Below, in pieces: positions 23,597-31,200 of a DNA stretch of 33,621 bases. The DNA is taken from contig DBWM01000035.1 in NCBI GenBank assembly GCA_002309015.1, positions 243-33,863 of the forward strand. Direction: 5' to 3'. Below the pieces are notes generated by a model. It did no database searches. It was not told the origin of the DNA and saw only the letters and a program-made list of their open reading frames with translations. The stretch is from Myxococcales bacterium UBA1238. GTDB taxonomy: Bacteria; Myxococcota_A; Bradymonadia; UBA7976; UBA1532. The position numbers and the translations under genes were made by a program. The stretch's first letter is position 1, and every line of letters starts with the position of its first letter.

Positions 23597-24742
23597 TTGA
23601 ACATTCTGATTTGTCCAGACAGTATGAAAGGCTGCTTAACCGCCCGTGAGGTCGCCAGCGCCCTCAAAGACGGTCTGCTTTCAGTCTGGACAAATGCGCG
23701 CGTTCGATTGTTTCCGCTCTCGGATGGCGGCGAAGGCCTCCTCGACGTGATCGCGTTTCATTCGGGCGGACGCTTTGAAAACGCCACCGTTTGCGGCCCT
23801 TACGGCGAGCCCCTGCAGGCGGCTTACTGGATCTCGGACGACGGTCGCACCGCCTTTGTAGAAACCGCGCGCGCCTCGGGCCTCTCGCGCTCACCGCTTC
23901 GCGATCCCTTCCGCGCCACGAGCTTCGGCACCGGCGAACTCTGCGCTCTGGCTTTAAAATCGGGCGTCTCGCAGATTTACCTGGGCGCCGGAGGATCGGC
24001 TTTTACGGACGGCGGGGCGGGCGCCCTGCAGGCTTTGGGATTCAAACTGCTCGACGCAAACGGCCATCCGATCCCCCACGGCGCTTCGGGATTGCTGCAG
24101 ATCGACCGCATCGAACCGCCCGAAACCCAAAACGCAAAAAACGCAAAGATTTCGGTCATTTGCGATGTTTTAAATCCCCTTTTGGGACCCGACGGCGCAG
24201 CCCGCTGCTTTGGACCTCAAAAGGGTGCAACGCCCGAACAGATGCCTCTGCTCGAAGAAGCGCTCTCCCGCTGGGCCCGCGCTTTGGAACGCAGCTTTGG
24301 AAAAAATCCCGCCGATCTTGAACATGGCGGCGCATGCGGGGGACTCGCTTCGGGATTTGCGGTGGCTTTAAACGCGCCTTTGCTTTCGGGCGCCGCATTT
24401 GTGGCCCAATGGACGCAGTTTGAAGCCGCCTTAAACGCATCGCAGCTCGTTTTGACCGCCGAGGGGCAGGTCGACCATCAATCGCGTTTTGGCAAGACCA
24501 CCTGGTACGCCTTGCAGCAAGCCGAGCGCGCCATGAAACCCTCATGGCTCTTTGCAGGTCGCATCACCGCTCAAGGGGAAGCAACTTACCTGCAACAATT
24601 TGCTCATGCGTCTCTTTTTTGCTTGCCAGACGGCCCCATTTCACTCGAAGAAAGCATGGCCCGAGCTCCTGAGCTCTTAAGACGCGCAGCTGCGAGAGCC
24701 GCTCATTGTTGTTTTGTGCAAGAACAGGACCCAAAACCATGA
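23597..24742 (+). CDS. Glycerate kinase (GlxK/GarK family)
   Basis: This cytoplasmic enzyme phosphorylates glycerate, feeding it into lower glycolysis. The 381-residue product has the family hallmarks from its first residues: ILICPDSMKGCLTAREVASAL, LSDGGEGLLDVI, GTGELCALALKSGV, the Gly-rich block GAGGSAFTDGGAGALQALGF, DPDG-like LLGPDGAARCFGPQKGA, and LTAEGQVDHQSRFGKT. The TTG start at 23597 is preceded by GAGAGG at good spacing. Length matches the family. It begins 29 bases after the transglycosylase gene and overlaps the next start by 4 bases (ATGA at 24739-24742). Whether the product is 2- or 3-phosphoglycerate is not evident from sequence. Confidence 0.95.
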   Translation: MNILICPDSMKGCLTAREVASALKDGLLSVWTNARVRLFPLSDGGEGLLDVIAFHSGGRFENATVCGPYGEPLQAAYWISDDGRTAFVETARASGLSRSPLRDPFRATSFGTGELCALALKSGVSQIYLGAGGSAFTDGGAGALQALGFKLLDANGHPIPHGASGLLQIDRIEPPETQNAKNAKISVICDVLNPLLGPDGAARCFGPQKGATPEQMPLLEEALSRWARALERSFGKNPADLEHGGACGGLASGFAVALNAPLLSGAAFVAQWTQFEAALNASQLVLTAEGQVDHQSRFGKTTWYALQQAERAMKPSWLFAGRITAQGEATYLQQFAHASLFCLPDGPISLEESMARAPELLRRAAARAAHCCFVQEQDPKP

Positions 24743-26013
24743 AACATTTTTGGCGCAACGCCTGCCTTCTGCTCGCCGCTGTTGTTCTTTCCGCTTGCGG
24801 TGCTTCCCGCAACGCGTATCCGGATGCAGCCCTCGATCTTGAAAAGCTTACGGGCGGCTCATATTTAACGGGATGTGTCAGCGGCAACCGCCTTTGGGCC
24901 GCGCGCTCCTATGAGCTGGAACTCTGGACGTTGCCTCAAACCGTTTCGCCCTCGCTCGATCAGCGCATCCCCACCGACATGCCACCGAACGGCCATGCGG
25001 TCACCCAAATCGCCTGCACCACCAACCGCGCGCTCGCATTGCTCGACAACGGTGAGGCGCTCGGCCTCGATGTCACGGGCATCGCCTGGCGCGGTCACGT
25101 CGAAGATGCGGCCACCTGGCCACAGATCACCGACAACAACCACAAGATTCCGCCCGCTGGCAGCCGCTGGGCCGCGCGCATGAACGACGGTCGCGAAGTT
25201 TTGCTGGGCGACTGGGGCCGGGGCACGCGATTCAACAACACGATCCTCGACTGGCGCCCCGCTGCCGGCAACCTGCGCGAGGCGGTCTGGGACGGCAAAT
25301 ACATCTGGGCGGTCTCCGATACCAGCCTTTGGCGATGGGATCCCGCGCAAGGCGGCCCTACCCCCGTCGTCCTGCCCGATCTCTTAAACGAGCGCATTTT
25401 CACCGGCGTCTTCAGGGACAGCGCCGCCTCCGACAACTCCAACGTGAGCCGCCTTTGGATCCGCGACAGCGAAAACCTGGGCTGGCCCATCCGCATCACG
25501 GGCGTTCGCGCATCGCTCATCGCCGGCAAAGGCCCCTTAAGCCCCGTCGATCCCCATTGGCGGCTCGCGATCATGGGCGGTCAGGCCGAAGCCACCAAGG
25601 GCTATTCGGGTCTCACCCTCACGAGTCCCAAGGGCGCCCGCGCGGTCATCAACACGCAGCCCATCACCAGCATCGCGCAGGCCGACGACCAGACGCTGAT
25701 CACCGCAGAAGGCGCCGAACTGGTCATCCGCGCACTGGATGCCGAGTTTAAACTGCACGAGCTCGCGCGCTTCAAGCTGGGATCCGAAACGCGCCAGGTG
25801 ATCGCCGTCCCCCAGCCTTCTCCCGAATATCTCACCGCCAAAGCCAACTACGATCTGAAACTCGCCGAATACCGCGAGCGCAAATCCAAAGGCCACTACG
25901 CCACAAAGCCCAATCCCCCTGAAGCGCCCGAGAAAATCGACGTGATGCTCTATTTAATCGGCGCGGAATACGGGTTTGCCTCCCTCAAGCTCAGGCTCAA
26001 CTACACCAAGTAA
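24739..26013 (+). CDS. Lipoprotein of unknown function, propeller-like
   Basis: This is a 424-residue predicted lipoprotein. The start at 24739 overlaps the glycerate kinase stop (ATGA), suggesting translational coupling. The signal MKHFWRNACLLLAAVVLSAC ends in an ideal lipobox LSAC (Cys20). The body has recurring Trp-containing strands (GNRLWAARSYELELWTL, WDGKYIWAVSDTSLWRWDP, SRLWIRDSENLGWPIRI) that suggest a beta-propeller, but no family is recognised. A charged segment near residue 370 (YDLKLAEYRERKSKGHYATK) interrupts the strands. The gene ends two bases before the stop of the convergent gene at 26016, with no terminator between them. Confidence 0.78.
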   Translation: MKHFWRNACLLLAAVVLSACGASRNAYPDAALDLEKLTGGSYLTGCVSGNRLWAARSYELELWTLPQTVSPSLDQRIPTDMPPNGHAVTQIACTTNRALALLDNGEALGLDVTGIAWRGHVEDAATWPQITDNNHKIPPAGSRWAARMNDGREVLLGDWGRGTRFNNTILDWRPAAGNLREAVWDGKYIWAVSDTSLWRWDPAQGGPTPVVLPDLLNERIFTGVFRDSAASDNSNVSRLWIRDSENLGWPIRITGVRASLIAGKGPLSPVDPHWRLAIMGGQAEATKGYSGLTLTSPKGARAVINTQPITSIAQADDQTLITAEGAELVIRALDAEFKLHELARFKLGSETRQVIAVPQPSPEYLTAKANYDLKLAEYRERKSKGHYATKPNPPEAPEKIDVMLYLIGAEYGFASLKLRLNYTK

Positions 26014-26015
26014 CC

Positions 26016-27266
26016 TCACCCATTCTCACCCGGTTCTCCGCAAAAGCGCCTGATCAGGCTGTCGGCCACCTGCCGCAAATCGAGCGGCGGTTTGAGCAGG
26101 ATGCAGTCTTTCGGCAACTCCTCGCCTGAGAGTTCTCCGCAGAAATAGAGCGGACAGCGGTCGTCGAAGATCGCCAAAAAGCGCTCCACCGTCATGTCGC
26201 GGGGCGTCCCGTCGCAGATCATCACCACGCGGCCCTCTACGCCTTCGAGGCTGATGAGCGCCGATTCGGCATCGATGAAGGGCGAGACGTGGAATCCGTG
26301 GCGTTCGAGCAAAAAGCGCGCAAAAAAATGGCTGTCGATGTCGCTCGAGATGAGCATCACCTCGATCTGCTCGGGCTTGCTGGCGGGACTCATCACAAAC
26401 GAGACAGGATCGGGCGCCGTCGAGGGCTCAAAGGGTATCGCGCGCTGAAACACCGTGAGATCGATGGCGCAAAGCACCGCGCCGTTCCGCCAGGAATCGC
26501 CCACCAGCTGCGCCCAGATCTCCACAGGGAACAGCTCGCCATCTTCGCGCTTCCATTGGGATTCCACGCGGGCCAGCTTGCGATCGTCGATCTGCTTTTC
26601 GAGGGAGCGCACCGCGCGCCGCCAGGCGGGACCGTTGGCAAACAGCGCCCGTTCGTCGCGCCCCACGATTTGCGCCAGAGGCAGCCCGAGCATCTCGGCC
26701 AGCTGACGGTTGCCGCGCTGCACCTCGTATTCGCGCACCCACACCACCGCCACCGGAAGCGCATTCAGCGCCGCCCGCGATTCGAGTTCCTGCTGCTTTA
26801 AGTTTTTGCGGAGTTTGTCGCGCTCCTCGTTGGCGATCCGCAGGGCTTCGGCGCGATCGAGGATCAGTTTTTCGAGATGCGCCCGGTAATCGCGCTCGTC
26901 CCGCATCTTGCGCGCCCGCTCCACCGCCCGCATGCCCAGCTGATAGAGCAGCGTCCCGTCGCAGAGGGGCTTCGAGATCACGTCGCAGAGATCGCCATTT
27001 TGCTGCGCCCATTGGTTCTCGTAGCTTTCGGGCGACGCGAGCAGGATTTGCGGCACGTCGAGATCTTCGAACTCCAGAAGCTGCGCTTTCGTGACGGGAT
27101 CCGGCTTCCAGTCGAGATCGCGGATCACCAGAGAAGGCCGCTTCAATCCGAGAAGCTCACCAAAAGGCGCAAGCAGCACCTGAACCCTGCGCTCAGCCCA
27201 GGACGAAGCGATCCCGGTCCAGAAGGCCGAGGGCTCCGCCGCCACGAGACAAATGAAATGCGACAT
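26016..27266 (-). CDS. Response-regulator-like protein: REC-like, coiled coil, PAS, REC-like
   Basis: This is a 416-residue soluble signalling protein. The start at 27266 (MSHFICLVAAEPS) is preferred to an in-frame TTG at 27296. Residues about 1-125 resemble a receiver domain with Asp-containing LVIRDLD and a conserved-type Lys in ISKPL. Then comes coiled coil (about 125-175). A PAS domain (about 176-285) follows: ALNALPVAVVWVREYEV, RQLAEMLGLPLAQIVGRD, VESQWKREDGELFPVEIWAQ. The end, about 310-410, is a second receiver-like domain: IEVMLISSDIDSHFFARFL, VVMICDGTPRDMT, ILLKPP. Acidic pockets look incomplete in both, so phosphorylation is uncertain. There is no kinase or DNA-binding domain. The five bases before ATG follow a long inverted repeat. 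Confidence 0.75.
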   Translation of the reverse strand: MSHFICLVAAEPSAFWTGIASSWAERRVQVLLAPFGELLGLKRPSLVIRDLDWKPDPVTKAQLLEFEDLDVPQILLASPESYENQWAQQNGDLCDVISKPLCDGTLLYQLGMRAVERARKMRDERDYRAHLEKLILDRAEALRIANEERDKLRKNLKQQELESRAALNALPVAVVWVREYEVQRGNRQLAEMLGLPLAQIVGRDERALFANGPAWRRAVRSLEKQIDDRKLARVESQWKREDGELFPVEIWAQLVGDSWRNGAVLCAIDLTVFQRAIPFEPSTAPDPVSFVMSPASKPEQIEVMLISSDIDSHFFARFLLERHGFHVSPFIDAESALISLEGVEGRVVMICDGTPRDMTVERFLAIFDDRCPLYFCGELSGEELPKDCILLKPPLDLRQVADSLIRRFCGEPGENG

Positions 27267-27271
27267 CAAAA

Positions 27272-27321
27272 CGCCCCGAATGCAAACCCAAAGCAATATG
27301 AGGCAAAGGGTTTACGGGGCG
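27272..27321 (-). promoter_or_regulatory. Inverted repeat in the leader of the PAS protein gene
   Basis: CGCCCCG (27272-27278) pairs with CGGGGCG (27315-27321), and AAACCC (27284-27289) with GGGTTT (27308-27313), giving a 13-bp interrupted stem. On the minus strand the 3' arm, GGGGCG then TTTTG, runs directly into the ATG at 27266 and covers the only possible ribosome site. It may control translation, or act as a weak terminator for the gene at 27368 (only four T). Confidence 0.5.
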
Positions 27322-27367
27322 CAAGGCGGAAAGCGGGGAATGTAAAGGGAGGAAGGCAGGAGGGCGA

Positions 27368-27769
27368 TCAGAGGCCGGGCTTCTTCGGCAGATTAGGCTT
27401 CTTCGGCAGATCGGGCTTCTTCGCCTCAATCTTTTCTTCGAGCTTCTTCTCGACTTTGTCTTCGAGCTTCTTCTCGAGCTTGCCGGCCATGCAGCCGCAG
27501 CCTTCGGCCTTCTTTTCGCCGTGGCAGCCGCAGTCCTTGCCGTCTTTGGCGCAATCGCAGCCGGTGGCTTTGGCGGCCATCTTGGCTTTGCAGGCGTCGC
27601 TCAGCTGATCGTTCTTGCCGGCCATGCAGGCGTGAAGGGCGGGACCATGCTCGATGCCGGGGCAGAGCTTGGCGGCATCGGCCTTGCAGGGACATTCGTC
27701 TTTGGCTTCGTCGGCCAAAGCCAGGGCGGGCAACATCGCAACAGCTAACACAAAGAGGAACTTACGCAT
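27368..27769 (-). CDS. Small secreted Cys-rich protein with Cys-rich FGFR-type repeat
   Basis: This is a 133-residue exported protein. The signal MRKFLFVLAVAMLPALALA is cleaved before DEAKDE. Residues about 26-63 match the Cys_rich_FGFR (Golgi apparatus protein 1) repeat pattern: CKADAAKLCPG, HGPALHACMAGKNDQLSDAC. Next comes a dense Cys run (CDCAKDGKDCGCHGEKKAEG and CGC) that could bind metal. The C-terminus is a charged coiled coil (KLEKKLEDKVEKKLEEKIE) ending in Lys-Lys-Pro repeats. AGGAG lies 8 bases before the start. It sits between a lipoprotein gene and the PAS protein gene in the same orientation. Function is unknown; metal binding or envelope protection is an inference. Confidence 0.8.
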   Translation of the reverse strand: MRKFLFVLAVAMLPALALADEAKDECPCKADAAKLCPGIEHGPALHACMAGKNDQLSDACKAKMAAKATGCDCAKDGKDCGCHGEKKAEGCGCMAGKLEKKLEDKVEKKLEEKIEAKKPDLPKKPNLPKKPGL

Positions 27770-27822
27770 TTCTCATTCTCCTATTCCAAAAGGGTCTCAT
27801 TGACCAACCGAACGGGTAGGTT

Positions 27823-28917
27823 TTACGGCAAAGCATTCTGCGATGCAACACCCGAAATTTGCACACCCGCAAGCGAAAACTCGATGCAGATGCCGAGAGC
27901 GTTGCAGCCGCCTTCCTCGGGCAGGAGCGTCTGATCGCAGGTGAGCGCCCGGGTGCCTTCGATGCGCGCTTCGTAACCGCCCAAAAGCTGCAGCAGGATG
28001 TTGACGAGCGTGGCGGTATCGGCGTCGCGGCTCAAAAACAGCGAGATCCGCGAGCAAAATCCCGGAGCATCGGCGGCCTGGCAGCGTTCCCGCACGCGAT
28101 CGAGGGCCAGAACGAGCGATTCGTGGGTCACATAACCCTGAATGTAGCCGTTGACCGCCTGAAAGCCGCCTTTGTCGAGGGCCAGATCCGCCTTTGCGGT
28201 CAGCTTCTCGATGGGGAGCTTCAGATCAAAATAGTCGGCGGGGATCACGAAGCGGTTTTCGGGGATGTAGAGCTCGCGGTGCGCGATCTCGGCGGCATCG
28301 AACGAGATGAGGGCGCCCTTGTTGGAATTCTCGTCGCGGTAAGAGATCGGCAGGATCACGAACTGGCCGTCCGCGAGATCGCCAAAATAGAAGTTGAGCT
28401 TCGTGGGCGAGACGTCGGCGGCCGAGAGCCCTTCGCGCCATTCGGGGAGCTGCACGAACATCAAAAGCCGGATGTCGCCGCGCTCATCGGGCTCCACGTA
28501 GTGATGCAGGTCGTTTACGGCGGTCAGCGCGAAGGCGTTGCGGATCGAGGTCCCGTTGGTGGGCCCCACCAGATGGCAGCCGAGCCCGCGCGAAGCGGAG
28601 ATCGATTCCGGAATCTCCACGTAATCGACGCGCGCCGCAGGCCCGTAGGCGTTGTGCGGCCCCATCACCAGATCGCTGACCCCCGCATCGTTCTCGATCC
28701 AGCCGCCGTCGGCCCGCACCCAGCGCCCCCATTCCTCTGCGCCCACATCCACCACATCCACATCCGCCACATCCGCTTCCGCATCCGCCGGAAGGACCGC
28801 ATCGAGCGTCTGAACGGTCGCCGCATCCCCTTCGTACTCAGGCAGGGCATCCGGAACCGAATCGCTGCAGGCTGCGGCGAACAACGCGCATCCCCAAATC
28901 CAAAAGCTGCCGTTCAT
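27823..28917 (-). CDS. Predicted lipoprotein of unknown function
   Basis: This is a 364-residue predicted lipoprotein. The signal MNGSFWIWGCALFAAAC has a lipobox AAAC (Cys17). A low-complexity Asp/Val/Ala linker (DAEADVADVDVVDVGAEE) follows, a style common in Bradymonadota/Myxococcota surface lipoproteins. The folded part (about 65-364) has four to six Cys in its second half (RERCQAADAPGFCSRI, LTCDQTLLPEEGGCNALGIC) and strand-rich phrases such as RLLMFVQLPEWREGLSA and NFYFGDLADGQFVILPISY. No family is recognised. AGGAG precedes the start. It is the third of five minus-strand genes. Confidence 0.8.
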   Translation of the reverse strand: MNGSFWIWGCALFAAACSDSVPDALPEYEGDAATVQTLDAVLPADAEADVADVDVVDVGAEEWGRWVRADGGWIENDAGVSDLVMGPHNAYGPAARVDYVEIPESISASRGLGCHLVGPTNGTSIRNAFALTAVNDLHHYVEPDERGDIRLLMFVQLPEWREGLSAADVSPTKLNFYFGDLADGQFVILPISYRDENSNKGALISFDAAEIAHRELYIPENRFVIPADYFDLKLPIEKLTAKADLALDKGGFQAVNGYIQGYVTHESLVLALDRVRERCQAADAPGFCSRISLFLSRDADTATLVNILLQLLGGYEARIEGTRALTCDQTLLPEEGGCNALGICIEFSLAGVQISGVASQNALP

Positions 28918-29041
28918 GGAATCTCCTGAAAAGCGCCTGGCGATTGTTTTAAGTCAGGAGGCGGTTTCTTGTCGCGGAAAATTTTTGCGCTGCGGAGGTG
29001 GCATCAGGGCGGGGTGCGGGGGCGTTTTTTTACGAAGCTTT

Positions 29042-29755
29042 TTAAGCGGGGGTCTCTTTGGGCGCGCGTCGGCCCGCCTTCTCGCTCTGGCGGTGCTCTT
29101 CGATGCGCTGGTTGATTTGCGAGACGAGGGCGGCGTGGGCTTCGTCGGGGCTTAAGACCATGATCGCGTTGATGCGGGCGACGATCGCGTTGTAGCGGTC
29201 GAGCATCTGATCGCGCGCCTTTCGGGCCTGGCCGAGCTCGGTCTCCAGCTTCGCTTCGCTCTTTTGATCCTGCTTTTGCTTAAAAGCGTTGAACCCGTCG
29301 CGGAGGGCCTGAATCCAATGATTCACATAGGCTTTTTCGAGGATCTCTTCGTCGAAGGCCGCAAGCTTTAAGAGCAGCGCGCTTAAGGCCCCGTATTCCA
29401 CCTCATATTTGGCGCGCGTCTGATCGGGCGTCGCCTCAAAAACCGCCCAAATCTTCTCCGCCGCCGCCCGCACGCCCTCGTTCGGATTCTCGAGGCTCAG
29501 CTTCAGCTGCGACCGCGTCCCGCGCCAGAAGTGATCGACATGGCGATCGATCTCCGAGAGGGTCACGCCCAAATCCGACTTCTGCGGGCGGATGAGCGCC
29601 TCAAAGGCGTTGCGATCCGCTTCGAGAGCCTCCCCCAGCGCCTTCTCGGGCGATCCCTCGGCCAAAAGCACCGCCACAATGCGCGAGATCAGGTGGTTTA
29701 GGGGTTCGTAGGCGAGATATTTGAGTTGCATGCCGTCGATTTGTGGCGTCTCCAT
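29042..29755 (-). CDS. Cytosolic alpha-helical protein of unknown function
   Basis: This is a 237-residue protein without signal or membrane segment, almost wholly helical and charged. The ATG at 29755 (METPQIDGMQLKYLAYEP) is preferred because GAGAGAG lies upstream; an in-frame ATG at 29776 is possible. Phrases include LNHLISRIVAVLLAEGSPEK, SEIDRHVDHFWRGTRSQLKL and DRYNAIVARINAIMVLSPDE. A Lys/Gln-rich coiled coil lies at about 160-185. It loosely recalls DUF6261-type helical proteins, but I cannot place it. The 42-bp repeat array lies immediately upstream. Confidence 0.75.
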   Translation of the reverse strand: METPQIDGMQLKYLAYEPLNHLISRIVAVLLAEGSPEKALGEALEADRNAFEALIRPQKSDLGVTLSEIDRHVDHFWRGTRSQLKLSLENPNEGVRAAAEKIWAVFEATPDQTRAKYEVEYGALSALLLKLAAFDEEILEKAYVNHWIQALRDGFNAFKQKQDQKSEAKLETELGQARKARDQMLDRYNAIVARINAIMVLSPDEAHAALVSQINQRIEEHRQSEKAGRRAPKETPA

Positions 29756-29819
29756 CGTTTCGTCTCTCTCATTCATCAAAAACTGGCGCCAATTTGGCAG
29801 AAACCGGGCACAAATGCAA

Positions 29820-30071
29820 TCCAAACAGCCCTTTTGAGACCTCTCCTGACAGGAGAAGGGCCGTCAGAAAAATTTTCTTCACTCATCCTGTGAAGATGAG
29901 CCGCGTCAGAAAAATTTTATTCACTTATCCTGTAAAGACGAACGCCATCTGGATTTCTTTCTTTACTTATCCTGTGAAGATGAGCCGCGTCAGAAAAATT
30001 TTCTTCACTCATCCTGTGAAGATGGGGTTCATCTGGCGGCCAGATGCCCCATCTCCTGACAATCGGTGAGC
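29820..30071. repeat. Intergenic 42-bp tandem repeat array with alternative hairpins
   Basis: This 346-base intergenic stretch holds six 42-bp units starting at 29820, 29862, 29904, 29946, 29988 and 30030. Central units read CGTCAGAAAAATTTTCTTCA then CTCATCCTGTGAAGATGAGC. Each can fold two mutually exclusive hairpins: CTTCAC with GTGAAG, or CTCATC with GATGAG. The edge units carry a different sequence at the same place: TCTCCTGACA occurs at 29842 and again at 30052, exactly 210 bases later. Unit 0 contains the perfect inverted repeat TCTCCTG-A-CAGGAGA, and unit 5 contains CATCTGG-CGG-CCAGATG. No gene is evident in it. Confidence 0.9.
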
Positions 30072-30101
30072 AGGGAGACAGAAGGCGGGAGTTTTCGGGG
30101 A

Positions 30102-31166
30102 TCAGGGATTTTCGCCCTGTTTCGGCTGGACTCCGGGGTCATATTTGAAGAGCGCTTTGATCAGCTCCTCCATCTCTTCTTCGGAGAGCTGCTGATTCTG
30201 AGTTTTTTGAGGCGCTTTGGTGCCGTTCTTCGGCGGAAGAGGTGTTTTCGGCTTCGGCACAAAGGGCGGAATGATCGCTTCGGCCCGGGCGACCATCAGC
30301 TCCAGCTCGGCGATCTGGCGCTCGATTTCGGCCAACTTGGCGGCATGTGCAGCTTCGTCGACCTTTTGCTTCAGCTTTTCGAGCTCATCATCGGTGATCT
30401 CGCCGCCTATCAGCCGATCGGCCACAACCTGCCGCTGATCCTCCAAAGCCTTTTGGGCCTTCTCCGCTTCCTTCGTCTTTTGCTCCAGAATGCGCTTGAG
30501 CTCCCTGATTTTCGGCGTCTCGGGCGGATTCTTCTTCGTCACGCCCGGGCAAAACCGCTCAAGCGCTGCAATCTGCGCTTCGAGCTCGGCGAGCTCCGCC
30601 TCCGCTTCGCAGAGCCTCACGTTCAGTTCTGCGAGCTTCTCTTCCCGGGGCAGATTCAAAACCCGTTGCTGCGCCTCCTTGGCCTTCTTACAGATCTTTT
30701 GCAGCTCTTCCTTTGGGAGTTTGCCCTCCAGGAAGAGCTGCGTAGCTTTGCTGCATTTCTCTTTGGCCTCGGCCGCCTGCTTCCTCACGCGTTCGGCGTA
30801 TTCCGGCCAGTCATCGAGGGTTCGCTGGGCTTCCACGCATTGAAAGCGCTTCTCGTCCGCGATTTGCTGGAGCTTGAGCAGATCGGGCGGAAACTGTTTG
30901 GGGAAGTTACAGGTCTTTGAAGCCGCCCTGGTCTCCGCAGTCTGAGGAGCCCCGGCCTGCGGTTTTTCATCGCCCTGAGCCTGCTCGTCCTGTTCCTTTA
31001 AGAGCGCTTCCAGCTTCTTTCGGCCCTCGGGGGTCTTCATGAAGCTTTCGAGCTGGTAGATCAGCGCATCCTCGTTCTTTGGGGCCGGTTTCTTCGCCTC
31101 CGCCTCAGATGCAAAGATCAAACCTAAAAAACAAACCAATGTCACAATCAAAATGCGCGCGTTCAT
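30102..31166 (-). CDS. Secreted coiled-coil protein of unknown function
   Basis: This is a 354-residue exported protein. The start at 31166 is fixed by AAAGGAG six bases upstream and by the signal peptide MNARILIVTLVCFLGLIFASEAEA; longer readings have neither. The mature part is almost all charged helix with heptad character (LNVRLCEAEAELAELEAQIA, KRILEQKTKEAEKAQKALED, LEKLKQKVDEAAHAAKLAEI). Five Cys occur, with a CPGVTKKNPPE break near residue 215. A Pro/Lys-rich end (PPFVPKPKTPLPPKNG) precedes a short helix. It is probably periplasmic, a possible structural or scaffold protein. It is the first gene of the five minus-strand genes ending at 26016 and is divergent from the Cys-rich secreted protein gene at 31655. 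Confidence 0.82.
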   Translation of the reverse strand: MNARILIVTLVCFLGLIFASEAEAKKPAPKNEDALIYQLESFMKTPEGRKKLEALLKEQDEQAQGDEKPQAGAPQTAETRAASKTCNFPKQFPPDLLKLQQIADEKRFQCVEAQRTLDDWPEYAERVRKQAAEAKEKCSKATQLFLEGKLPKEELQKICKKAKEAQQRVLNLPREEKLAELNVRLCEAEAELAELEAQIAALERFCPGVTKKNPPETPKIRELKRILEQKTKEAEKAQKALEDQRQVVADRLIGGEITDDELEKLKQKVDEAAHAAKLAEIERQIAELELMVARAEAIIPPFVPKPKTPLPPKNGTKAPQKTQNQQLSEEEMEELIKALFKYDPGVQPKQGENP

Positions 31167-31182
31167 GAGTGCTCCTTTCCGC

Positions 31183-31200
31183 TTTTGCATCAAGTTGAAA
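31183..31200 (+). promoter_or_regulatory. Shared upstream motif, copy 1
   Basis: TTTTGCATCAAGTTGAAA lies 17 bases upstream of the start of the secreted coiled-coil gene (31166). A near-identical motif, TTTTGCATCAATGTTGAACA, is at 31591-31610 ahead of the divergent gene. It may be a common operator or leader element. Confidence 0.35.

Noticed and set aside
24081..24101. Copy of the palindromic repeat in the glycerate kinase gene
   Set aside because: Only a short CGGGATTGC match within conserved coding sequence, without the palindrome or period; likely chance.
27859..28929. Plus-strand frame of 356 codons
   Set aside because: It mirrors the lipoprotein gene on the other strand. The minus frame has a signal, a lipobox and a ribosome site; this one has none.
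29743..30069. Plus-strand reading frame across the 42-bp array (VRKIFFTHPVKM-type repeats)
   Set aside because: The frame stays open because the period is a multiple of three. It has no ribosome site and overlaps the start of the minus-strand gene.
29820..30071. CRISPR-like array of 42-base repeats
   Set aside because: Repeats are contiguous and carry no unique spacers, and no cas genes are near.
30066..30920. Plus-strand Leu/Phe-rich frame that looks like a membrane protein
   Set aside because: Leu/Phe richness is the antisense image of Lys/Glu/Gln-rich coiled coil; the minus-strand gene has signal peptide and ribosome site.
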